A stretch of 64,000 bases of DNA from positions 25,605,290 to 25,669,289 of the forward strand of contig JAAONU010000016.1 of NCBI GenBank assembly GCA_012932295.1. Direction: 5' to 3'. Of this stretch, positions 50,401-62,400 are shown piece by piece. The DNA is from Cyclina sinensis (lineage: Eukaryota > Mollusca > Bivalvia > Venerida > Veneridae). The number at the start of each line of letters is the position of its first letter. Position 1 is the first letter of the stretch. A program made the position numbers and the translations under genes. The notes under the pieces were generated by a model. The model was not told the DNA's origin and made no database searches. It worked only from the letters and a program-made list of their open reading frames with translations.

Positions 50401-53400
50401 GATGAAAGGCAGTAACATGCTTTATAGAAGTATACATACACAACTTTTCTGTGATTGGGCATTGTTGTGAAACTGAAATACCGAAGACACAATTTCAATC
50501 AATTACTATAAATTTCACTATTTCAAAAAGTTCTCAGATATACAGTTTGAAAGATCAAGAAATTAATACGTTCTTCTGCCCACTCAAGAAATTTGGAAAC
50601 CCATCAAAATCATCTTGGACACACAAAAATGACATTGTGTACCAAGCTTTCATGAACATTTGCCACCGTTCTCATCTGAGTAACATCTGTTATGATTTCA
50701 TGTTGTGGGATGAAAGCCTCCTCATGACGAAAGGTTTGTTATCAGAATAACAGCCTCCTTTGAGTTTAGGGCCCGCATCTCTTCTTCAGAACACACAGTT
50801 CTGTTCAGTTCTTGACCATCTGTAGGCTGCAGAGTTCTCCAACTTGGCAATGACCTGCATTCATAATTCAAGTACAGAATGATAAAAAGCGTTCCTTATA
50901 TCAAGTCATAAATATATACATGTAAGTTTGATTTTTATTAATATCAATTCTAATGAAAATCAAAGAGCTTCAGTGTACACATTTCTCTAACATAAAAAAC
51001 AAAGACAAAATGTTTTGAATTACCTCAACCAAAACACTAAAATTATGTAGAATAATAAAAATTTAACTATCAATTCAGATTCATTCCACTCTATTTCAAG
51101 CATAAGCAGTTAGATGTGATGATAAAATCTACTATTCTTAAAAGAACAAAATCAACATTTGTTACTCAAAGCATATGAGCAGAAATGTCTTGCTGACCAC
51201 AAAGACTTTACCTTAAAAATCTACTTATGTCTTCATCTTTTGCCCACATGGCACTGATCACTCTCTTCTCATCTGCATCATACTGAACTATACCTGAATA
51301 TATATCAAAGAGTTCAACTAAAATCATGTCAAAATATATTAAAAGGTTTCTCTTGTACATAACATAGATATTCCTTCTTGTGTAACCCTGGAATTGTTAT
51401 AAGTGCAGGAAAACTATTTTTCTAAAGCAAGCAAATTTGCTACTAGACAAAAGTATAAAATACTATAAATATGGCAATGCAAGCTGAAGTTGATATGAAC
51501 AAGCTTTTATACATTCTTGGGATCACAAATTCCCATAATTATGTGTATAAAGTATAAGACACACCCCAAACAAATGTATCAAAATTGCTGAAAAATGTAT
51601 CAGTGCATACAGACAATTTTCAATATTGTCAGCCACCTAAGTATGTCAATTCAGGAAACCTAAGATACAGGCTTGGTTTGTCTTTGATAACTGCCCTTAA
51701 ACATTTGGTAAGAAGAGAAACTTATGGTTGTACCTTTTTAAAGAACCTGTACCCATAATCTTCAAAAGAAAAGGCCAATTTTGTTACATACAGGTAAGGT
51801 CAGACTTTGGTATTAAAACCAATGACCTCTAAACTGCTGGTTTACAGTTCAAAGACAATCAAAAGCCCACACATGCAGAAAGATGCAAGATTTAGAAAGT
51901 TTACCTCTATATGCTGAGTGGCAGGTATCTCTGTATCCTCGCAGTACATTACATATCATGTTGAGGAACTGGTCAGCATAGTCAGGTAGGTCTGTCATTA
52001 ACTCCTTCAACTCCAACACACTCCTGTCTACAGTTACAGTGCTCTGAAAGTAAGTAAACACTGCTACAGAAATACAAAATATCTGAACCATAGGAATATG
52101 TCTAATATGTATAGTCATAAAATACTAAAGTAAATCTTATATTAGTACTGTATATGGGTATTTTCATGCCGAATCCCTACAATCAAAACCAGTCCCCTAA
52201 ATGGCAATTCCAGTAATAAGAATATGGGGGATGGGGACAGCAGTTTTTTTTGAAGACCCACACCACCCATAAATATAAAAAGATTATCAGACCCACCACC
52301 TGGCTTTATTCATTTTCTTGAAACCCCATCGCCCACAATTACGTATTTTACAATATATCGACATACCCCATCTTTATTTTTTGTGAAAACCCCACTGGGC
52401 ATATTATTTTTTTAAAGAAAGAAGGATGCTTTAAATGATTGTAGTTTTTAAATGCTGAGTTATGTCTGAAAACTGACAAGTCCAAACACAGGTACAGTTA
52501 CGAAGACCATGGACTTCCATAGTACCACGTAGCTTGATTATTTTGTCTGATATATATCGATAGGAAAAATGTGTTACCTTTAAATTTTGCTTCAAGATAG
52601 CTGAAGCCAATGGCATATAGCCATTTCACAACGTCGTCATGGTGGTTGCAAACACAAGGGAGGCAACTATTAAATGTTGGTAATGACTAATCTCTGCATG
52701 AGTACCCAGCCGGCAAAACTAATGCAACACAGATATTTGTTGGTTTTTTTTCATTAATTTAATTATCAAATTAATATGGGTCTATGGACCGCACCCCACC
52801 CCAATAATTTTTGTATTTGACAAAGACCCATGACCCATAATTATGATTTTTCAGGGACCCCCAGCATGCAAAATTTTTAATTTCCAGTTCACCCCATGAC
52901 CCACAATTAAAAATTTTGAGTGCCATCCCCTGCCCCTATACACCTAATACTGGAACTGCCCTAACTGATAAACAATGACCCTATCATTAAATTTGACCAG
53001 ATTAGGTTTTTAACCCAGATGACCATCACTATATTACAACAAAATTTTGAGTCATTTTCCCCAAAGTAATTTGTAGACCCAAACAGCTGTTTCTTCTTGA
53101 AAGACAGTTCCTAAATACCACAGATTTTTTTTTTATATACAGATAAACTACTGATTTATATCCATAAATCAAACCCTAAGCAAAAAGCAAAGTTTATTTC
53201 TATTTCATACTCACCTGCAATAATGGTCTTGGAACACCAAGTTCTTTCTGTGTCTTATGGTCAATGACATTTCTAAGAGCATCAAAACCTGAAAAAATAT
53301 ATATTGAAGTTAATTATATAAAGATAACTGTGTCTGAAGGCTAAGTTTAGAGTTATTTCAACTAATCTGGATTAAAAGAATTACCATTTTCACAAGAATG

Positions 53401-56400
53401 TTTCATTAAAAGATCAATAAAGCAGATTTTTTTAATCCATCCAAAAGCTTGGGCTCTAATCAAATTGTTTTTGCTACAACAGTAATCAAGAGCTGGATTT
53501 TACCAATGAAGATAGCTAACAGGAGAAATTGTGGTTTTCTCTAGAAATGGTCTCAATTCAACAATACATGTATTTTGTAAACCAAGCAGACATTTGCATA
53601 CAAAATATAACCATACAACATTTATTTTTACAAAAGCTTGAGCATGTTACAAAATAATATAAACAATAGTAGCTTACAGTATTTAACTAATTCCATTTGA
53701 AACAAAAGGAACAAAAGTACTTTTTTTTAGAAAAGTAAAAAATGACTAAAAACTTTTTATTCTTTGCAAGTGATTTTCCATGCACAAAGACAATAGAAAA
53801 ATACAATAAAACCAAATGCACACACAATACATGCTAAAACAGGTATTGGCCAGTGATAGAAAAAACTAAAAACAAAGAAATTTTGCCAAAAACATTTGTC
53901 AAAAATATTCATAAAACACAGCCAAAGCAACAGGCAACTATTTACAGACATTTTTTTATCATACTGCTAGACTGACATTCTCATTTTAATTTTGAAATTT
54001 TGATCATGTACACCCATACAGGCTGCACTAGGTTCTGATCATGTACATCAATATTGGATGTACTAAGTTTTGATCATGTTCACCCATACAGACTGTATTA
54101 AATTTTGATCATGTACACCCATATGGACTGTACTAAGTTTTGATCATGAACACCCATATGGGCTGTACTAAGACAGATGGACATACTTCTTTAGAGATCC
54201 ATCTTGAATTTATATTTGAAAAACAAGAAATCGGTAGAACCGATGGATGCTCCCCGAATAAATGCCAATTCCAAAAGGGCTATTGTTTAATATGTATTTT
54301 TTTGAAGTATGAAAAATAACAAAGGGCAATAACTCCTAAATTATGCAAAATAGAGTTACGATTCTTGCACACTGCACTTCTCCTCATAGAGATCTAAACA
54401 TAACTAGATGGGTGTTCGGTGGAACACTTGTGTCGCCCTTAGGTACTCTGTTAGAATAACTAAAAAGGTAAACAAGAGCCTGCGGGAAAAGACAGCATGC
54501 TAGTCAAAGTACAACAATACCTGTCCACAGACAGCATGCTCCACTTTTCTCAGTGCTGGATAATAGTATAAGCCAAGTTAAACAAGAGGCCCAAGTGAAA
54601 AAAATTTGACTGGGGCAGAGGAAGTACCTAGTCATACAAGATGAAAAAAAAAAAATTGGGTCAAGTAGTTATGTATTTAAAAAAAAAAAAATTTTGGGCC
54701 CCAATAGTGGGGTGTGTGTGTGCATGCGTGCATGTGTGTGGGTGATGGGAAGTGGGGGGGGGGGGGGGGGGGGGGGAGTCAAGTACCTGTGTACTTGACT
54801 GGTGGGGGGGTGTTGAGGTAGGAATGGGTGGGGAGTAAAGTACCTATGTTTTAAAATCTAAAAAAAAAAATTGGGCCCGGGGGTGGGGTGGGGGTGACTG
54901 GTTGGGGGGAGGGGTGGGGGTGACTGGTTGGGGGGGAGGGGCAGGTCCCCATGCAGAGGTGACAGTGGGGGGGGGGGAGTACTTACCCATCTCATGTCAG
55001 TTAATATTTTATTTCTAGGCTTAAGAAGTTTTTTTCCTATATATAAGTATAAGCACAATCAAGTGACCCCTGGGGGTGGGGCTAACTGTGACCCCAGGGA
55101 CATGGGTAGCAACAATCTTTGCAGGGGTCTTGCTGGTGATCAAGTATTCCAAGTTTGAATGGAATATCTTTGACACTTTTTGAGACATGGACATAAAGAA
55201 AAAGGTTACCAAAGAAATTTTAACTTGAAAAAGGGGCATAACATTGCAAAAACTAAATTTGACGGTTATCTGCCCTTGAGAAATGGTGTTGTCTTAAGTG
55301 ATACAATTAGTAAGCATTACAACTGGAAAGTTTGATGAAGAAACATTAAGAAATGGCATAGTTATAGCCAATGTTAAGTTTTCAGGACAAAATCCAAGTA
55401 CAAAAAGGGGCATAACTCTGTCAATTGTGACCTTGATCTACACATTTTGGCATCATCACGACCCTGTTGTCGTAAGCAATATAATTTGAAAGTTTGATGT
55501 TGAAGTGTTAAGAAATGGCAAAGTTATTCCCAACATTAAGTTTTCATGACAAAATCCATGTATAAAAAGGGGCATAACTCTGTCAAATGTGACCTTGACC
55601 TAGAAATATGGCATCAACCCGACCCTGTTGTCATAAGCAATACAATTTGAAAGTTTGATAAGATAATGTTTAGAAATGGCAAAGTTATAGCCAATGTTAA
55701 GTTTTTGTGACGGACCGACGGACAAAGAGATCCCTATGTATCGCATTTTCTTCGAAAAGGCGACACAAAAATGTAAATGGTATCATGAATTAGTATCTCA
55801 GGTTTCTGGCTTTGTAAACGCCATCCTGAATTTATATGTCAAGTATAAAGCTTTGGGAATGCCATCCTGAATAAATATGTCAGGTTTCTGGCTTTGTAAA
55901 TGCCATCCTGAAATAAATTTATAAGTCAGGTATAAAGCTTTGGGAATGCCACCCTGAATAAATATGTCAGGTTTCTGGCTTTGTAAATGCCATCCTGAAA
56001 TAAAATTTATATGTCAGGCATAAAGCTTTGGGAATGCCACCCTGAATTAATATGTCAGGTTTCTGGCTTTGTGAATGCCATCATTAATAAATAACTCTGG
56101 GTTTGGATTTGGAAATGCTACAATGAATTAATATGTCACATTTTAGGCTTTGGAAAACAGTAAAATACCATGCTCTGCACAGAATTTCATATCGCTGGAC
56201 CATGAAAAAAACCAAGGAAGATCTCCAAGGGGCATGCAAGAAAATACTGGCAAAACCATGACTGTAGCTTTATAAAACTTTCCTCATACACATTAATGTT
56301 TAGTAACTATATTCTTAAACTTCCTTTCAAATTACAGAGAACACCTGTTGTTTTCTTTAGCCAGTAGTCAAACTTTCTTGCTTGTTATTGTAATTACACT

Positions 56401-59400
56401 GCAAAGTGCCAAAGAGTGGTCCTGAAATTACCATACTGCTAAAGAACTTTCCTCAAGAAACCTTTTTCTCAGAGAATGATTAAATTGTTTCCCCACTTTC
56501 ACAGATGTAAACAAACAATAAGAATTTCATTTCAATATGGTTACTTCAGAAAAAAATTACACTTTAGACATTTGTAAGGCCACTCATTCCTATCAGGTCA
56601 GCTGTTAAAAAAGCCACAGATATCAGATATGGGCAACTGGTTATCTCATCTCTATTCATTTATGAGCCACAGGTTGAAACTCCCATCTTTACAGCAAACA
56701 AAACCTTTCCTATTTCCAGTTCAAAAACCTATAACCTTGACCTCTGACCCACTCTTATCACTTGTTATGACTTATCAGACATTTAAAATGATTCAAATCA
56801 TTATTATTCTGTCTCTAAAAAGAAACCACTGGATTTCATATTAAACTTCATAAGTAAACTTTGATTTTTCAACCCCAAAATATGGTAAGTCCTCAAATAT
56901 TTAATAATATTGAGGCTTTAAGGGTAAAAGTCTGCATGGCATGCACAAATTACTTGTCACTGAAGATGGCTATCACCTTGGATTAATTGGTCTAATTTGA
57001 CCATCATTTAAGCCCATACTCTCTCAAACACCTGTGACTCATGTGACTGATATACTTTTGTGAGTTAAAAAGATCTCTATATGGGAGAAAATCTATATAT
57101 TTGTATAGGAATACACTTAATTAAAGTGAAGAGTATAAAACAGTTTGTAATTTCTTCAAACAATCAATTCAGAAACCTGTCTGAAGAACAGATGTATTGT
57201 TTGACAGCAAGTCAAAGAAGGATTCTCGTCTCCCCTGTGCTGTAAATACAATGCAAACATGATGTATTAATTACAGATAACGTCTTGTAGTTTCCAACAG
57301 GTTTACCAAATGGCTAGTGTAATTCTTTGCTGCAAAAGCCTGTAAGATAAACCATGGGATTTCTGGTTGGGCCTAAATACTTTACCATGGAACTACTAAC
57401 ATTCCTGACCAAATTACAAGGCCCAATAGATATGTAATTATTTACCTATAAGATCTGAGTCTGTTTCAGACTATGGAACTGGATTTGAGACCATGGATTT
57501 TATAGAGCCATGAGACCAAATGGTCAACACCTTTGAGACTATATAACTCTTAAATACTTATATATAGTCATAGGAAACTTTATAATGTTATATTTCAGCT
57601 ACTTCTTGAAACCACATGTACTTAAAGCTATAAAGAAAATATATTTTAAGTCCCTTTTTTCTGCATAGCAACTTTATGTGCAGACAGCATCAACTTTCAC
57701 ATATTAAGTCTAGACAAAATATACCAGGTTGTCCTTCTTTTCAATATATTCAAACATCTCTTTGATCTATGGTTCTACACTGAACATGTAATGATGTGTG
57801 AAGTATAAGTGTTTATATCAATCAAGACACTTTGCAAATGACAATAACTTTGGTTAAACCAAAAAAAGAAAAGATAAGCAACAGTATTGAAATGTAAAAT
57901 GAACACAATATGCAATCAAAGAATAAAATGCATCCTTTCTCATTTCGCTCACATTTTCACAATATCAACACATTCCGAAGAAAATGTACGGATTCAAATG
58001 CTTACATATATTTTTTTTATCAGCATCTGTCAATTTCTAGTGTTTTAAAAATAGCAATAAACAAACTGAAGTACTGAAGCATTGAAGAAGCTGACACCTG
58101 TTTTTTTTTTGTTTTTCTTTTGGTTTTTTGAAAACTGCCTTACGAAAAAATATTGACAGAACAGAGAAATGAAACAGTCACGGTTTAATTTTGATGACTT
58201 TTTTTTGGTATTAAATACACATTGTACAGTGTTTCGAAAAGAGGAACTAATACAATGCTCTAAAGATTATGAGAAAGCATTTGATTCAGTACAACATACA
58301 CCATAGAAATAGTTCCACTTACTCCCCTCCTCCTCATCCACTACATGAAAATAATATATACACTTAATTCAATTTCTGTTACTGTGTCATTTTATTTTTT
58401 TCAATAATCTTTATCCTGCTGGCAGCAGCTCTACTTTCAAATTGCTACATGATCAGTGCATACCATGATCAGTCTGCACATCTGATCACAATCTCCACTG
58501 TTCACTTTTCAGGTGTGAAGTTTTCTGCTGAAATTCCTACTGATGATAAATGGGTGTGCCCATACGGAGTAATGGACCAGTCCATTTCAGAAATTTTGCT
58601 AGATATGGGTTGAAACAATCCCCATGGTTCCTTTCAACAAAATGGTGGTTTTAAACAGTAATATTTATGTCTGGTTGACAGCTTACATCCATGTACATAC
58701 TACTATTGGAAGTACTAAAATACACATCTTCTTACTTGTAGAAAACTAGCTTTTGTCACATAAAGGGATAGTATCCTATGGGACCCTTTTACCCCCAATG
58801 ATGTTCAACAATTACAATTTAGGTAACACAATCCTTGATCAAAGAAACCGCCATTATAGAGCTAAACTTGTATTAAGAATATCAGCAGTGTATACAACAG
58901 GACAGTTAATCTACTAGGGGTGGACAATTTAGAGTGAAGGCTTAAGGGAAAGATAAGCATGTATTTTAAGGGAAGTTTCTTCACTTTTAAGGGTTGTCAT
59001 TTATAAGGTTTTGCTGAAATTGGTTTCCATTTGTAAGCATTTTTTTTCCTATACAAGTTTTTTTTGTGCTGTGCTTTTCCAGTTATAATTATCACGGTGA
59101 AAACTTACTTGTTGACTGCTCTGGTTTTCTGCCTAGAATAAAATGTCTTCATTCACAAATATTTTTTATTTTTTCTCCTTCCTTAATATGTTGAAACACC
59201 CAAACTTAAGACATAAATCTCTCACTGCACATAATACACACACATGTATAAGCTATCAATGTAAACAGACTGATTGTGTATGGTGTTTCTACCCAACACT
59301 TCAAAATCATGATAAAATGTATAATTTATCTTGTGATAAAAATAAATGAAAACAAACATTCTTGTTTGTTCTTTATTTCTTTCAGAACATTTTAACAAGA

Positions 59401-62400
59401 GTGGTGCCAAATCATCAAATAACTGAAAAACTGACATTAGTCCAACACTAAAATATGAAATAATTCTTAACAAAATGAACATTTCAATATGAACTACAGG
59501 TATGTACATAATATAGAATAGAACTCACCTTTTGTAGCCAGGTTTATATTGTTAGACACTACAAAATGTACATGTCCTAGGTAAATCTTATCTATAAACT
59601 CTCTCATAAATTCATGCAAACTGGATGTCCTGAAACAAAATGATCTATAATTTAAAGACTGGTAAAAAGATGTATTTCTAATAAAACATGACTGAAAACT
59701 TCACAAAGTTCAGGGGTAAGTGACTGGTTTTAACCAATCAAGCTGCACGATTTGTTTAATACAGTATTAGAAACACATGGTAATTTTTCTTATCTCGGAG
59801 TAGAGGATTTACCACAAACTTTGTAATAAATGGGTTGCAACTTTAAAACATGTCATCAGAATGAAACAGTAAGCCAATTCCATTATATAAGTGCTACGTC
59901 CCGAGCAAGAAAATTAACAAGAAGCATATCTGAAACAGGAAGCTTTCCGTTTCTTGAATTATCCCACATGTTAAATAAATGTACTCTTCTAAGGGGATTG
60001 TCTCTGTAGGCAACTAGTGATATTTATATTCAGATAGATCTTACCCTGCAGTGAGTTCTGAAGAAGTCTCTATCTCTCTGATAAACACCTGCAGTGGTTT
60101 GAATACAGCTGAAAACATTCCAGAAAACTTATTAACCAAACTGGGGTGCAAAAACTGTTGGTAAAAAATGGATATAAATCTGAACAAGGAGATTAACTGT
60201 ATTGTGAGAAGATAGTAATCAATATTAAGTAAAAATATCAATGTGCTAATCCACTGCAAGCTAAATCTTTTCAAAAAAATTTCTTTAAACAATTTAAAAT
60301 TCTTTTTTTTTCCATAAAATGTATGTGTCATCAATTTTATATCAAAATATGAATCCAACTGCTGATACGCTGAGGTGATATGACTTGTTATCTGCTGAAG
60401 GTTCTTACCTTTGATGTTATCAACAGAGGGCTTACAAACAAACACATGTTTCGGTGCACCAACATGGATATTCCCGCCATCAAACAACTCACTCTACAAA
60501 ACAGCAGTCAAAAACAAAATTACTTGATAATTTTTTTCATAAAAAAAAATAAAAAAAACATTCTACACATATATTAGTCTAATTACATGCAACATCTGGA
60601 ACAAATTCCTAGAAGGAATTTCTCTACTGTAAAAAAAAGTTCTAAATAAGTAAAACTTTTTTTTGAACAAATCCTTGTAATGTATGTTAATTTAACTCGT
60701 TTTTTTTTTAATCTGCAATTATCAAAAAAAAAAACATTTTTTTTTTAAAACAGAAAAATGTTTAGAATTAGGAGAGAAAGACATTTACAATCTTTTTTAA
60801 TTCCTACTTCATTATTGCAAATTTCTTCTTCAAGTATTTTAACAAGAGGGCCATGATGGCCCTGTATCGCTCACCTGAGTATGACTGCTTTTTACAAAAG
60901 TGGCTATGGACCTGGTTAACTGTACCCCAGATTACCCATTTTCGAACTTGACCTAGAAATTATTGAAACAATCTTTCTGACAAATTTTCAGGTTGTTTGG
61001 ACTGAAAATGTTACCACTAGAGTGTTAACAAGGTTTTTCCATATTTGGGCCTCTATGACCTAGTTTTTGAACCTAGATGGCCCATATTCAGATTTGAGCT
61101 AGAAATTATCAAAACAATCTTTCTGACAAATTTCAAGGGTATTTGGACTGAAAAAGAAGCCTCCAGAGTGTTAAAAAGGTTTTTCGATATTTGGGCTCTG
61201 TGACCTAGTTTTTGACCCTAGATGACCCATATCCAAACTTGAGCTACAAATAATCAAAACAACTTTTCTGACAAATTTCCAGGATATTTGGACTGAGAAT
61301 GTATCCTCTAGAGTGTTAACAAGGTTTTTCCATATTTGGGCTCTGTGATCTAGTTTTTGACCACAGATGACCCATATTCGAATGTGAGCTAGAAATCATA
61401 GAAGCAACCTTTCTAACAAATTTCCAAGTTATTTGGAATTAAAATCTTACCTCTAGAGTGTTCACAAGGTTTGTTCCATATTTTGGCTCTGTGACCTAGT
61501 TTTTGACCCAAAACTGACCCAAACTCGAACTTGAACTAGAAATCATCAAACCAACCTGTCTGACAAATTTCCAGGATATTTGGTCTGAAAATGTTACCTC
61601 TGCAGTGTTAAAAAGGTTTTTACATATTTCGGCTCTGTGACCTAGTTTTTGACCACAGATGACCCATATCCAAATCAGAGCTAGAAATCATTGGAACAAC
61701 CTTTCTGACAAATTTCAAGGACATTTGGACTGAAAATGTAACCTCTAGAGCATTAACAAGGTTTTTCTACTTTTGGGCTTTGTGACCTAGTTTTTGACCC
61801 CAGATAACCTATATTCAAAATTGAGCTAGAAATCATTGAAACAATCTTTTTGATAAATTTCCAGGTTATTTGAACTGAAAATGATGGCTCTAGAGTGTTA
61901 ACAAGACTTTTCCATATTTGGGCTCTGTGACCTAGTTTTTGAACCCAGATGACCAATATTCAAACTTGACTTAAAAATCATCAAAGCAACCTTTCTGACA
62001 AATTTCCAAGATAATTGGACTGAAAATGTAACCTCTGAGTGTTAATAAGATTTTTCTATTTTTGGGCTCTATGACCTTGTTTTTGAACCCAGATGACCCA
62101 TATTCAAACTTGAGCTAGAAATCACAGAAGCAACCTATCTGACAAATTTCCAGATTATTTGTGCTGAAAATGTTACCTCTGCAGTGCTAACAAGGTTTTT
62201 CAATATTTGGGCTCTGTGACCTAGTTTTTGACCCTAGATGTCCCATATTCGAACATGAGCTAGAAATCATTGATACAACTTTTCTGACAAATTTTCAGGA
62301 TATTTGGACTGAAAATGTAGCCTCTAGAGTGTTAACAATTTGGGCTCTGTGACCTAGTTTTTCAACCCAGATAACCCATGTTCGAACTCGTCCGAGAAAT

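Noticed and set aside
50490..50600. [15 protein letters not shown] reading just after the EXOC4 exon at 50643, as a continued exon or 57-nt mini-intron
   Set aside because: The true continuation [10 protein letters not shown] starts at 50339 after a proper acceptor; the similarity is a coincidence in intron sequence.
59222..59509. 95-codon minus-strand frame as an extra EXOC4 exon
   Set aside because: The flanking exons already join in phase and the sequence has no SEC8 similarity.
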